Below are positions 27,542 to 36,562 of a stretch of DNA of 64,000 nucleotides, piece after piece. Numbering within the stretch: the stretch's first letter is position 1; each line of letters starts with the position of its first letter. The translations under genes and the position numbers were made by a program. The notes below the pieces were generated by a model that saw only the letters and a list, made by a program, of their open reading frames with translations, had not been told where the DNA came from and did not search any database. Source of the DNA: Loktanella sp. M215 (lineage in GTDB: Bacteria > Pseudomonadota > Alphaproteobacteria > Rhodobacterales > Rhodobacteraceae); the NCBI RefSeq assembly GCF_021735925.1, contig NZ_WMEA01000001.1, forward strand, positions 2,014,001 through 2,078,000, in the 5' to 3' direction.

Positions 27542-28651
27542 TTACGCGCCCGGCGGTGGCGGTCGCATCACCGTGAACAACTGCGCCAGTTCCGTGTCCA
27601 TCGCTGGCTTCCAGCCGTCCTGTCCCTGCGTCCAGACCATGCTGTCGCGCGCCAGCGCACCTTCGGTCACCTTGCGCCCCATGGCCGCGCGCGAAAATGG
27701 GCCGCTGACCTCGCCGGCCGTTGCGATATGCCAGACATGCTCTGTTGGTGGCGGGGGCGGGGGAACCGCTGCCGCTGCGGGCGGCACATTCTGTGGCGCC
27801 GGACCCCATGGACCGGCCATGTGACCCATCTGCATGCCCAGACCCGCACCCATGCCCATGCCCATCGCCTGACCGGCCGCACTGCCGGGCTGCGTCATCG
27901 CCTCGGCGGCCTTCCACTTCATGTGCTCATCCAGATTGCCCGCGATTCCGCGCGAGGTGCGGGCATCCAGCGCCTTTTCAACGGCGTCAGGCAGGCTGAT
28001 GTTCTCGATGTACAGCTCCGGGATCGACAACCCGTAGGCGGTCATCGTGGCGTCGATCGCCTTGGCCACCAGATCGCCCAGATCCTTGGTGTTCGCCGCC
28101 ATGTCGAGGGCCGGGATGCCGCTGGCCGCTAGGGCGCGGCTGAACTCCTGCACGATCACGTTGCGGATCTGGAACGACACCTCGTCCGCCGTGAACTCGC
28201 CATCGGTGCCCACGATTTCGCGCATGAAGACGGCGGGATCGCTGACCTTGATCGCATAGGTGCCATAGGCCCGCAGGCGGATCGGCCCGAACTCCGGATC
28301 GCGCAGCATGATCGGGTTCTTGGTCCCCCACTTGAGGTCGGTGAACCGCGTCGTGTTGATGAAGTAGATTTCCGACTTGAACGGGGACTGAAAGCCGTGA
28401 TCCCAGTGCTGCAGGGACGTCATGATCGGCATGTTGTTGGTTTCCAGCATATACATGCCGGGGGTAAAGACATCGGCCAACTGGCCTTCGTGCACAAAGA
28501 CCGCCGCCTGCCCCTCGCGCACGGTCAGCTTGGCACCGTACTTGATCTCGTGGCCCTGCCGTTCGAACCGCCAGACCATGGTGTCGCGGGTGTCGTCGGT
28601 CCAGGCGATGACGTCGATGAACTGGCCGGACAGGAAATCGAGAATACCCAT
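27542..28651 (-). CDS. SPFH-domain protein with C-terminal GYF_2-like domain
   Basis: This 369-residue protein has an SPFH/band-7 region (about 30-235: TVREGQAAVFVHEGQ, GMYMLETNNMP, KWGTKNPIMLRD, YGTYAIKVSDPAVFMREIVG). A helical region with a Met/Gly-rich stretch (QAMGMGMGAGLGMQMGH), a poly-Pro linker and a GYF_2/DUF4339-like domain follow (about 308-355: WHIATAGEVSGPFSRAAMG). It lacks the usual N-terminal membrane segment. SPFH proteins form membrane-bound rings; relatives are annotated virion core protein. The start has AAAGGAG. It is the fifth gene of the XpaC-TelA operon. Confidence 0.85.
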   Translation of the reverse strand: MGILDFLSGQFIDVIAWTDDTRDTMVWRFERQGHEIKYGAKLTVREGQAAVFVHEGQLADVFTPGMYMLETNNMPIMTSLQHWDHGFQSPFKSEIYFINTTRFTDLKWGTKNPIMLRDPEFGPIRLRAYGTYAIKVSDPAVFMREIVGTDGEFTADEVSFQIRNVIVQEFSRALAASGIPALDMAANTKDLGDLVAKAIDATMTAYGLSIPELYIENISLPDAVEKALDARTSRGIAGNLDEHMKWKAAEAMTQPGSAAGQAMGMGMGAGLGMQMGHMAGPWGPAPQNVPPAAAAVPPPPPPTEHVWHIATAGEVSGPFSRAAMGRKVTEGALARDSMVWTQGQDGWKPAMDTELAQLFTVMRPPPPGA

Positions 28652-28671
28652 GGGTGGCTCCTTTGGTGGTG

Positions 28672-29637
28672 TCAGCTGTTGCCGCCGACCAGTTCCGTCG
28701 CGATCTGGCGGGCGATGGGGGCGGCCTCTGCGGCGGTCATGCCGGTGCGGAACCGCTTGTCATAAAGCATCTTCAGCAGCAGTTCGTCGTGGGTGGTCAG
28801 CAGGCCGAATTCCTCGTCATCATTGAAGATCGAGGGGCGGGCCTGCGGGCTGTCGTTTGCCAGTCCCAGACCCTGCGACAGCTCCTCGTGGATGCAGGAC
28901 GTGGTCAACAGATCCGGGTGTTCCGCGCGAATGACGGCGATGGCCTTGGCGTAACTGCTGGATCCGCCTTCGGAAAAGGCAATCACGATACACAGCTGGT
29001 CGCGCGGCAGGTTCATGATCGCGCGCAGGCTGCTGCCGCCGATACCCGGCACCAGTTCGCGCAGACGCGCCTCGTAACCGGCGCGGTCGTCCTCTGACAG
29101 AAACAACACGTGATAGTTCGCATTGCTGTCCGTCATGCGGATCGGCAGGCCGGAAATCTTTGACAGCCGCGCCGCATAGGCGGTCACGCTGGTCATGTCG
29201 CGGTCCCGCTGGGCATCCGGCACCGAGGGGCCGAATTCCACCGACATGCGGACCGGCTGATCCCAGCGCCGCAGTTTTGATTCGGTCGCCTGCGCGCGCA
29301 GCATGTCACCATCGCTGACGTATTCGTCATACAGCGCGATGCGGATGAAATCCCGCGCCAGCATGGTGTCGGTAAAGGGCGTATCCGGTCCGCCACCGTC
29401 GCCCCGCAACAGCCCCTGCGTCAGCAAATCGTTCTGCAAACGCCGGTAATAGATGCGCAGCGCCTCGCTTTCCGCACTCGGTTTTGGGGCGGTGACCGGC
29501 GCCGGGGCAATCGTCCGGCTGACGGGGCGCGCGACGACCGACGGGGTCGCAGGCGCCACGGCGGCGGGGGGCGGCGCCGCACAGGCCGACAGACCCAGCA
29601 AGGCTGCAACCGGCAGCGACAGGGCCCGGCAGACCAT
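28672..29637 (-). CDS. DUF2927 lipoprotein
   Basis: This 321-residue lipoprotein (lipobox LSAC within the first 20 residues) has a Pro/Ala-rich linker (to about residue 50) and a DUF2927 domain. The segment SCIHEELSQGLGLANDS looks like a metal-binding HE motif of the zincin type (HEExxQxLG), though no third ligand can be assigned. It begins 3 bases after the TelA stop. Anchoring in the envelope would place it opposite the cytoplasmic TelA. Protease activity is a guess from the motif. Confidence 0.82.
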   Translation of the reverse strand: MVCRALSLPVAALLGLSACAAPPPAAVAPATPSVVARPVSRTIAPAPVTAPKPSAESEALRIYYRRLQNDLLTQGLLRGDGGGPDTPFTDTMLARDFIRIALYDEYVSDGDMLRAQATESKLRRWDQPVRMSVEFGPSVPDAQRDRDMTSVTAYAARLSKISGLPIRMTDSNANYHVLFLSEDDRAGYEARLRELVPGIGGSSLRAIMNLPRDQLCIVIAFSEGGSSSYAKAIAVIRAEHPDLLTTSCIHEELSQGLGLANDSPQARPSIFNDDEEFGLLTTHDELLLKMLYDKRFRTGMTAAEAAPIARQIATELVGGNS

Positions 29638-29640
29638 GGC

Positions 29641-30810
29641 TCAGACGCTCCCGGCAGGCGTTGTCCGCGATTTCGCGGCGGACAGGGTGGCCTTCAGGTC
29701 GCCTTCCATCTTCTGCAACTCCACCTCGGCGGCGGCGCGCTTGCGCTTGCCTTCGTCGGCAATGGCAAGGCTTTCGTCGATGGTGGCGATCAGGTCGGCA
29801 TTGGCCGCTTGGATGGCGGCGATGTCGAAGGCGCCACGCTCCACCTCCGTGCGGATCGCGGTGTTCGATTCGCGCAGATTCTTCGCATTGGCCCGCAGCA
29901 GATCGTTCGTCAGATCGCTGGCATCGCGCACCGCACCGGCCGCCTCTGCCGACCGCTGGATCGTCAGCGCCTGTGCCAGCTGGTTTTCCCACAGCGGCAC
30001 GGTGTTCAGCAGCGTCGAATTGATCTTGGTGACAAGGCTCTTGTCGTTCTCCTGCACCAGCCGGATCGAGGGCAGGGACTGCATCGTCACCTGCCGCGTC
30101 AGTTTCAGGTCGTGCACACGCCGTTCCAGATCGTCGCGCGCCGTGCGCAGATCGCGCAATTCCTGCGCCTCCATCACGCCGTCGGCGTCAGAGGACGCGG
30201 CGACCTCGCGTTCCTTGGCCGGAATCTCTTCCGCGTCGATGCGCGCCAGACGCGCCTCTCCTGCAGCGATGTAAAGACCAAGCTCATCGTAGAACGCCAG
30301 CGTCTTGGCATAAAGCCGGTCGAGCGACTCGATGTCCTTCATCAGCGTCGTCTCGTGGCCCAGCAGATCGTCGGTGATCTTGTCGATCTGGGTCTGCACG
30401 TCCTCGAACCGCGCCACGAACTTCGACAGCGGCGTCGCACGACCCAGCAGCTTGTCGAACCAGCCGCGCTTGGCATCGGGGTCCAGCTCATTGGCGGAAA
30501 AACCGCGGATCGTGGTGACGATGCTGCGCAGGCTGTCGCCCGCAGGCCCGACATCCTTGTTGCGCACCCCAGACAGCATGTCCTGAGAGATCTGCTGCAA
30601 CCCGGACTGCGCGGCCGTGCCGAATTTCACGATGGAATTGGTGTCGCCCAAGTCGATTTCCGCCATGCGGCGCGTGATCGCCTCGCTGGTCGAACGGTCT
30701 GCCGTCTCGAGTGAGACCGCGTCGCCAGCCGGTTCCGGCAGCACCACGGCGGTCATCCGCTCGACGTCGGCGAGGGTCGCCTGTGCGCGGTCGCGGGTCG
30801 TATCGGCCAT
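29641..30810 (-). CDS. telA: TelA/KlaA toxic-anion resistance family protein
   Basis: This 389-residue, largely helical TelA-family protein has FSANELDPDAKRGWFDKLLG, FEDVQTQIDKITDDLLGHE and LDRLYAKTLAFYDELGLYIAAGE. It also has MQSLPSIRLVQENDKSLVTKINSTLLNTVPLWENQ, the family hallmark, around residues 248-282. The family was named for tellurite resistance on plasmids, but chromosomal members occur in general stress loci with XpaC. It is cytoplasmic and coiled-coil rich. It lies directly after xpaC. Confidence 0.92.
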   Translation of the reverse strand: MADTTRDRAQATLADVERMTAVVLPEPAGDAVSLETADRSTSEAITRRMAEIDLGDTNSIVKFGTAAQSGLQQISQDMLSGVRNKDVGPAGDSLRSIVTTIRGFSANELDPDAKRGWFDKLLGRATPLSKFVARFEDVQTQIDKITDDLLGHETTLMKDIESLDRLYAKTLAFYDELGLYIAAGEARLARIDAEEIPAKEREVAASSDADGVMEAQELRDLRTARDDLERRVHDLKLTRQVTMQSLPSIRLVQENDKSLVTKINSTLLNTVPLWENQLAQALTIQRSAEAAGAVRDASDLTNDLLRANAKNLRESNTAIRTEVERGAFDIAAIQAANADLIATIDESLAIADEGKRKRAAAEVELQKMEGDLKATLSAAKSRTTPAGSV

Positions 30811-30819
30811 TGTCGTGTC

Positions 30820-31686
30820 CTACTCGTCTGCGATGCCGTCACGCGCCAACCGGTCGCGAAGCACCTTGATTTCGATATCCATATCACTGCGGTCATCACG
30901 TAACAAACGTGTCGTGTGGGCCGCAAAATTCCGGTCCAGATCGTCCAGCAGCGCCATGTAGTCGTCGCGTGCATCGGGTGCGGCACGGCGCAGGGACAGG
31001 TCGGCGTATTTCGCCGTCGCATCGCGCGCCCCCAGCAGATAGACGCCCAGATACTTGCGCGCCGCCGTCAGGTCCCGCGGATCATCCTCGACCGTGCGGA
31101 TCATGCGGCGGGCCGTCGTCTGGAACGCGGCCACGCGGGTCTGCAGGGGGCGGTCGTTCAGGCGTGCGGCTTGCGCCGTCATGGCCGTCAAAAGCGTCTC
31201 AGCTTCTTCGACGACGCGCGCGACACGGTCCTGCTGAAAGGCATCGACGCCCGCGGCACGCTTGTCCTGCAGGGGATCGAGCCCGAAGGCCGCCAGATGG
31301 GCCAGCATCGCCACGAGGCCGTAGATGACACAGCCGACCAAGCCAGCCCCTGTCACTGTGGCCAGCCCCACACCGAGGCCCGTCAACAGGGCCGCCAAAA
31401 TCTTGCGCGGCACCGCAGGCCGGCGCGCAACCGTCCGCGCCCGCCACGCCGCATCCGCCCGCAGGCCCCCACGCAGGATCCATGCGCCCAGCCCCATCGC
31501 CACGGCCCCCGCAAGGCCGGTTGCCAGCAGCGCCGGACCGCCGGTCAGCGACCGGAACAACAGGATCACCGGCGGCACCAGCATCAGGTTCGCACGCGCA
31601 CCCACCGGATCGACCACGGGCCTTTCGCGCCCATCCGGCGCCGGTGTCGCACCGGGACTATATTTGCCGCCATAGGATTTCGCCAT
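30820..31686 (-). CDS. xpaC: XpaC-family (5-bromo-4-chloroindolyl phosphate hydrolysis) membrane protein
   Basis: This 288-residue protein has a basic, Gly-rich N-terminus, two pairs of membrane segments (about 36-75 and 95-130) and a helical cytoplasmic domain ending in a coiled coil. It matches the XpaC family, which accompanies TelA in Bacillus and many proteobacteria. The family name reflects an old screen and not a known enzyme. The ATG overlaps the stop of the preceding small membrane protein (TGATG), so the two are coupled. Confidence 0.85.
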   Translation of the reverse strand: MAKSYGGKYSPGATPAPDGRERPVVDPVGARANLMLVPPVILLFRSLTGGPALLATGLAGAVAMGLGAWILRGGLRADAAWRARTVARRPAVPRKILAALLTGLGVGLATVTGAGLVGCVIYGLVAMLAHLAAFGLDPLQDKRAAGVDAFQQDRVARVVEEAETLLTAMTAQAARLNDRPLQTRVAAFQTTARRMIRTVEDDPRDLTAARKYLGVYLLGARDATAKYADLSLRRAAPDARDDYMALLDDLDRNFAAHTTRLLRDDRSDMDIEIKVLRDRLARDGIADE

Positions 31687-31892
31687 CAGCCCGCTCCGAC
31701 CATGCCGGTGCTGACACCCAGCAGCAGCAGGATCATGAACCCGAAAGAGATCATGCGCACAGGGGCCGGGAGCCCCGACGTGTCCGCCGCCGCGGCGTCC
31801 GCGGCGCTCAGGTTGCGCAAGGCCGCAAGGGCCGCCATTCCGGCCAGCACCAGACCGGACAGCAGCGCTACAAAGAGGATCAGTCGTGCCAT
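31686..31892 (-). CDS. Small two-helix membrane protein heading the XpaC-TelA operon
   Basis: This 68-residue protein has membrane segments at about 4-25 and 47-66, joined by a short Ala/Asp-rich loop. It is translationally coupled to xpaC by a 1-base overlap and is therefore likely part of the same system. I recognise no family. Confidence 0.7.
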   Translation of the reverse strand: MARLILFVALLSGLVLAGMAALAALRNLSAADAAAADTSGLPAPVRMISFGFMILLLLGVSTGMVGAG

Positions 31893-31983
31893 GTCGGTGT
31901 CATCCCTCGTTCCGGATCGTCACGACAAAGGTAGGTGCGGCCGCGCCGTTTTGCGAGCGTCCGCCCCGTGGATTTGCATCATC

Positions 31984-32847
31984 TTACCGGGGACCGCGCT
32001 TTGGCGCGCTGGGCTTGGCCGGACCCTTGCGGGCAGGTGCAGCACCCGCACCGTCGGATTTCATCACGCGCGTGATCGGCTTGCGCACCTTCGCCTTCTG
32101 CGGCGCGGGCGTCTCCAGCCCCAGTTGCTCGCGCAGGACGCGGCCCTTGACCTCTTCCACGGCACCCGCCTCCAGCTTGCCCAGCTGGAAGGGGCCGTAG
32201 CTGACGCGGATCAGGCGGTTCACGGTCGCGTTCACCGCTTCCATTGCGCGGCGGATCTCGCGGTTCTTGCCTTCGCGGATACTGATCGTCAGCCAGGCGT
32301 TGGCGCCCTGCTGCCGGTCGAAGGTCACGATCATCGGCTGGTATTTCACGCCTTCGACCGTGATCCCCTTGCGCAATTCATCCAGACGAGCCTCTGACAC
32401 GGACCCGTTGATCCGCACGCGGTAGCGGCGCAGCCACCCGGTCGAGGGCAGTTCCAGCCGCCGCTTGATGCCGCCATCGTTGGTCAGCAGCAGCAATCCT
32501 TCGGAGTTGATGTCGAGCCGTCCGACCGACATCACCCGCGGCATGTCGGCTGGCATGGCGTCAAACACGGTTTGCCGGTCCTTTTCGTCCTTGGCCGAGG
32601 TCACAAGGCCCGCGGGCTTGTGATAAAGCCACAGGCGCGGCGCCTCCGGCTGGCCCACGGGCTTGCCGTCGACGACGATGCGGTCGCGGTCTGTCACGTT
32701 CAGGGCCGGGCTGGTGATGGTCTTGCCATTCACCGACACGCGGCCTTCCTCGATCATACGCTCCGCATCACGGCGGGAGGCGATGCCGGCGCGCGACAGG
32801 ACTTTGGCGATTCGGTCGCCATCAGGGGGGGTATCGGTCATGCCCAT
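31984..32847 (-). CDS. rluB: RsuA/RluB-type rRNA pseudouridine synthase
   Basis: This 287-residue enzyme has an N-terminal S4 RNA-binding domain (RIAKVLSRAGIASRRDAERMI) and a catalytic domain with YHKPAGLVTSAKD and VGRLDINSEGLLLLTNDG, which holds the catalytic Asp. GKNREIRRAMEAV follows, then a basic tail. It isomerises a uridine in 23S or 16S rRNA; RluB (2605) is most likely but RsuA/RluE-like alternatives remain. The start is placed at 32847 after AAAGGG; an ATG two codons later (32841) is also possible. The longer frame to 32907 overlaps the tadA start. Confidence 0.88.
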   Translation of the reverse strand: MGMTDTPPDGDRIAKVLSRAGIASRRDAERMIEEGRVSVNGKTITSPALNVTDRDRIVVDGKPVGQPEAPRLWLYHKPAGLVTSAKDEKDRQTVFDAMPADMPRVMSVGRLDINSEGLLLLTNDGGIKRRLELPSTGWLRRYRVRINGSVSEARLDELRKGITVEGVKYQPMIVTFDRQQGANAWLTISIREGKNREIRRAMEAVNATVNRLIRVSYGPFQLGKLEAGAVEEVKGRVLREQLGLETPAPQKAKVRKPITRVMKSDGAGAAPARKGPAKPSAPKRGPR

Positions 32848-32905
32848 CGCATAGACCCTTTCGCAGGCTCTTGCCAGAGCGGGGCAGGGCCGGGCATGAC
32901 GGGCC

Positions 32906-33352
32906 ATGACATTTCGCAGCTATATGCAGATCGCGCTGGCCGAGGCGCAGGCCGCCGCCGCCCGGCAAGAGGTGCCAGTCGGTGCGGTCGTCGTGGGACC
33001 GGGCGGGATATTGGCCCAAGCCGGTAACCGTACGCGCGAGTTGTCCGATCCCACCGCCCACGCGGAAATTCTGGCAATCCGCGCCGCCTGCCGCGCTCTG
33101 GGGCAGGAGCGCCTGACCGGCTGCGACCTCTACGTCACGTTGGAGCCTTGCCCGATGTGCGCCGCAGCCGTGGCGAACGCCCGCATCGCACGGCTCTACT
33201 ATGGCGCCGCCGATCCCAAATCCGGCGGCGTGGCGCAGGGGCCGCGCATCTTTGCGCAGCCCCAGTGCCATCACGTGCCGCAGGTCTACGACGGCATCGA
33301 CGCCACCGCGTCAGAGGCGCTGCTGAAAACCTTCTTCGCGCAGCGCCGCTGA
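32906..33352 (+). CDS. tadA: tRNA adenosine(34) deaminase
   Basis: This 148-residue zinc deaminase makes inosine at the wobble base of tRNA-Arg(ACG). The zinc site is His52-Ala-Glu54 and PCPMC (Cys82, Cys85). Length and the C-terminal FFAQRR are typical. It is divergent from rluB with a short shared upstream region. Confidence 0.95.
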   Translation: MTFRSYMQIALAEAQAAAARQEVPVGAVVVGPGGILAQAGNRTRELSDPTAHAEILAIRAACRALGQERLTGCDLYVTLEPCPMCAAAVANARIARLYYGAADPKSGGVAQGPRIFAQPQCHHVPQVYDGIDATASEALLKTFFAQRR

Positions 33353-33378
33353 CGATTTTTCGTCGGAAGTCCGGTCGC

Positions 33379-34068
33379 CTAGAGGCTGACGGTTTCCATC
33401 ACCTCCGGCGTCTTCACGTCGACACCCGGCAAGGCGTCGATCAGCACCTGCGCATCCTGCGCCAGCGCCGGGAAGGTCTTGTAGTGGCAGGGGATCACGG
33501 TCGCAAAATTGAAATACCGCTTCGCCGCATAGCCCGCCCGCGCCATGTCCATCGTGTAATGGCCACCGGCACACAGGATGCCGATATCGGGTTTGTGCAG
33601 GTCGCCCATCCACTCCATGTCGGCCATGATGTCCGTATCGCCGCTAAGATAGATCGTGTGACCCTCGCCCGCGATCATGTAGCCCGCCTCGTGCCCGGCA
33701 TAGCGCGGCCCGTTGTCTGTCCCGATGGACGACGAATGCGTGGCGTTCACCATGGTCACTTTCGCGCCGTTCAGATCGACGGTGCCGCCTTTGTTGAACT
33801 CGATCGTCTCAATCCCGTCGCCGCCCAGCAGGCCGCAGAGTTCGGGAATACCGACCAATTTGGCACCAGTCTCTTTCGCGATGGCACCGGCATTGGCGGC
33901 ATGGTCGCCGTGGCCGTGGGTCAGCACGATATGGGTGGCACCTTTCAGCGCCTCGTCGCGGCGGTCCGTGGGGAAGGACGGATTGCCTTCCAGCCAGGGG
34001 TCGATCAGCAGGACCGCGTTTTCGATTTCGATGCGAAAGCTCGCGTGGCCAAGCCAGATGATGTTCAT
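33379..34068 (-). CDS. UPF0173 metal-dependent hydrolase
   Basis: This 229-residue metallo-beta-lactamase-fold protein starts MNIIWLGHASFRIE and has THGHGDH (about 50-56), SGDTDIMADM and IPCHYKTFPAL. The YtkL/UPF0173 family has no settled substrate. It is monocistronic, downstream of the BON-LysM gene with a hairpin between. Confidence 0.9.
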   Translation of the reverse strand: MNIIWLGHASFRIEIENAVLLIDPWLEGNPSFPTDRRDEALKGATHIVLTHGHGDHAANAGAIAKETGAKLVGIPELCGLLGGDGIETIEFNKGGTVDLNGAKVTMVNATHSSSIGTDNGPRYAGHEAGYMIAGEGHTIYLSGDTDIMADMEWMGDLHKPDIGILCAGGHYTMDMARAGYAAKRYFNFATVIPCHYKTFPALAQDAQVLIDALPGVDVKTPEVMETVSL

Positions 34069-34087
34069 GGGGTCTCTCCGAAATGGG

Positions 34088-34116
34088 AAGGGGCGAACCG
34101 GGATGGTCCGCCCCTT
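34088..34116 (-). terminator. Hairpin between the BON-LysM and UPF0173 genes
   Basis: AAGGGGCG (34088-34095) pairs with CGCCCCTT (34109-34116). No clear T-run on either side; it may end the LysM transcript. Confidence 0.4.
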
Positions 34117-34140
34117 GATCGACGTTGTAGTGCGCGTGGC

Positions 34141-34581
34141 TTACGTGTCCTGCGGAATCCGCAGCATCTGACCCGGATAGATCTTGTCCGGGTGCGTCAG
34201 CATCGGCTTGTTCGCCTCGAAGATCGCCTGATATTTGCTGGCCTTGCCCAGCGTCGCCTGCGCGATCTCGGACAGGGTGTCGCCCTTCTTGACGGTATAG
34301 AAGACCGGTTCTGCGCCGCCCGCCGTCTCGACCGCATCCTCGACCGAGGCCACGCCGTCGACATTGCCGACCGCTAGAATCAGCTTCTCGCGCGCTTCCG
34401 GCGTCAGGGCCTTGCCCTTGGACGTCATGGTGACCTTGTCGCCCTTCACCTTGATATCCACGTCCTGCGCGTCCAGCCCAAGGTCCTTGACCTCCTTGTG
34501 CAGCGCCTCTTCGGTCGCGGCATCGTCACCGTGGCCGGTCAGCTTCTTGCCGGCGTTCTTCACGAAATTCCACAGTCCCAT
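34141..34581 (-). CDS. kbp: BON-LysM protein (Kbp/YgaU-like)
   Basis: This 146-residue protein has an N-terminal helical start (MGLWNFVKNAGKKL), a BON domain (about 28-85) and a C-terminal LysM domain (about 94-143: YTVKKGDTLSEIAQATLG, HPDKIYPGQMLRIP). This arrangement matches E. coli Kbp (YgaU), a cytoplasmic potassium-binding protein. No signal peptide is visible, in line with Kbp. Function by homology only. Confidence 0.9.
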   Translation of the reverse strand: MGLWNFVKNAGKKLTGHGDDAATEEALHKEVKDLGLDAQDVDIKVKGDKVTMTSKGKALTPEAREKLILAVGNVDGVASVEDAVETAGGAEPVFYTVKKGDTLSEIAQATLGKASKYQAIFEANKPMLTHPDKIYPGQMLRIPQDT

Positions 34582-34762
34582 GGTCTATCCAGTCTCTTGT
34601 TTCGCGTCCCCGTTCGGGCCGCGTCCTGAGGGGGATGGTAGCGCCACACCAAGGTGCGACAAGTTGTCATGTCGCGGCCCACGCGGCCAGACGGTTGTAG
34701 CCGCGGCAAGGCCGGGGTAAATGCGGGCGCAACAATCCCGCAACGATCCGATCGGAGTGCGC

Positions 34763-35050
34763 ATGGCCATCGACACAGACACCGCCCGCCGCGTGGCGAA
34801 ACTCGCCCGTATCAAGGTCGAGGATGATGCACTGCCTGCGCTGGCGCAGGAATTCAGCGCGATCCTCGGCTTTATCGAGCAGTTGAACGAGGTCGATGTC
34901 GACGGCATCGAGCCGATGACCAGCGTGACACCGCAGCGGCTCTATCGTCGCGAGGACGTGGTCACCGACGGCAATCAGCAGGCTGCCGTCCTGGCCAATG
35001 CCCCCGACGCCCGCGAAGGGTTCTTTGCCGTGCCGAAAGTGGTGGAATGA
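34763..35050 (+). CDS. gatC: Glutamyl-tRNA(Gln)/Asp-tRNA(Asn) amidotransferase subunit C
   Basis: This 95-residue GatC starts [17 protein letters not shown] and contains [16 protein letters not shown] and [15 protein letters not shown]. It stabilises the GatA-GatB amidotransferase that makes Gln-tRNA(Gln). The start at 34763 follows GGAG and the family N-terminus. ATGA overlap couples it to gatA. gatB is not in the window. Confidence 0.95.
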   Translation: MAIDTDTARRVAKLARIKVEDDALPALAQEFSAILGFIEQLNEVDVDGIEPMTSVTPQRLYRREDVVTDGNQQAAVLANAPDAREGFFAVPKVVE

Positions 35051-36531
35051 TGACCGATCTTACCAAACTGACCATCGCCGCCGCCCGCGATGCCTTGCGC
35101 AAGGGCGAAATCACCAGCGCCGATCTGACCGCCGCCTGCCTGACGGCGATCGACGGCGCCGACGCCCTGAACGCCTTCGTCCACAAGACCCCCGAGATCG
35201 CAAAAAGCCAAGCCGAGGCCGCAGATCAGCGCCTGAAGGCAGGTGATACGCCTGATTTGTGCGGTATCCCCCTGGGCATCAAGGACCTGTTCTGCACCAA
35301 GGGCGTGCCCAGCCAAGCCGCCAGCCGCATCCTCGAAGGCTTCAAGCCGGAATACGAATCCACCGTGACGACGCAGTTGTTCGATGCAGGTGCGGTGATG
35401 CTCGGCAAGCTGAACATGGACGAATTCGCGATGGGCTCGTCGAACGAGACCTCCGTCTATGGCAACGCCGTGAACCCGTGGAAGGTGGACGACCGGCAGC
35501 TGACGCCGGGCGGCTCCTCCGGCGGGTCCGCCGCTGCTGTGGCCGCCGATCTGTGCCTTGGTGCCACCGGCACCGATACCGGCGGGTCGATCCGTCAGCC
35601 CGCCGCCTTTACCGGCATCACCGGCATCAAGCCGACCTACGGTCGCGTCAGCCGTTGGGGCGTGGTGGCCTTCGCCTCCAGCCTCGATCAGGCGGGACCG
35701 ATGACGAAGGATGTGCGCGATTCGGCCATCATGCTGCGCGCCATGGCGGGTTTTGACCCCAAGGACAGCACCTCTGCCAAACTCGCCGTGCCGGATTTCG
35801 AGGCCGCACTGACCGGCGACATCCGTGGCAAGGTCATCGGGATTCCCAAGGAATACCGCATGGATGGCATGCCCGCGGAAATCGAGAAGCTGTGGGAAGA
35901 CGGCACCGCCATGCTGCGCGACGCCGGCGCCGAAATTCGCGACATCACCCTGCCGCACACGAAATACGCGCTGCCCGCCTATTACGTGATCGCCCCCGCC
36001 GAAGCGTCCTCCAACCTCGCCCGCTACGACGGCGTGCGTTTCGGCCACCGCGCGAAGCTGGCGCAGGGCGATGGCATCACCGAGATGTACGAAAAGACGC
36101 GCGCCGAAGGCTTCGGTCCGGAGGTGCAGCGCCGCGTCATGGTCGGCACCTATGTGCTGTCCGCAGGCTTTTACGACGCCTATTACAACCGCGCCCGCAA
36201 GGTGCGCGCGCTGATCAAGCGCGACTTCGATCAGGTCTTTGCCAACGGCGTCGACGCGATCCTGACGCCTGCGACCCCCTCTGCCGCCTTCGGGCTGGGA
36301 GAGATGGCTGACGCCGATCCGATCAAGATGTACCTCAACGACGTGTTCACTGTGACCGTGAACCTCGCCGGATTGCCGGGCATCAGCGTGCCTGCGGGCC
36401 GGGATGCGCTGGGCCTGCCGCTGGGCCTGCAACTGATCGGCCGCCCTTGGGAAGAAGGCGATCTGCTGAATGTCGCGTATTCACTTGAACGTGCGGCCGG
36501 TTTTGTCGCAAAGCCGGACCGTTGGTGGTAA
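35047..36531 (+). CDS. gatA: Glutamyl-tRNA(Gln)/Asp-tRNA(Asn) amidotransferase subunit A
   Basis: This 494-residue amidase-signature enzyme releases ammonia from glutamine for transamidation. The Ser-cisSer-Lys triad is seen as Lys79 (GIKDLF), Ser157 (GGSSGGSA) and Ser181 ([10 protein letters not shown]). It overlaps gatC at its start. The ATG is doubled (ATGATG); either may serve. Confidence 0.97.
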   Translation: MMTDLTKLTIAAARDALRKGEITSADLTAACLTAIDGADALNAFVHKTPEIAKSQAEAADQRLKAGDTPDLCGIPLGIKDLFCTKGVPSQAASRILEGFKPEYESTVTTQLFDAGAVMLGKLNMDEFAMGSSNETSVYGNAVNPWKVDDRQLTPGGSSGGSAAAVAADLCLGATGTDTGGSIRQPAAFTGITGIKPTYGRVSRWGVVAFASSLDQAGPMTKDVRDSAIMLRAMAGFDPKDSTSAKLAVPDFEAALTGDIRGKVIGIPKEYRMDGMPAEIEKLWEDGTAMLRDAGAEIRDITLPHTKYALPAYYVIAPAEASSNLARYDGVRFGHRAKLAQGDGITEMYEKTRAEGFGPEVQRRVMVGTYVLSAGFYDAYYNRARKVRALIKRDFDQVFANGVDAILTPATPSAAFGLGEMADADPIKMYLNDVFTVTVNLAGLPGISVPAGRDALGLPLGLQLIGRPWEEGDLLNVAYSLERAAGFVAKPDRWW

Positions 36532-36562
36532 CACCGTTTTAACCTTTGCAAAGGGCCTTGCC

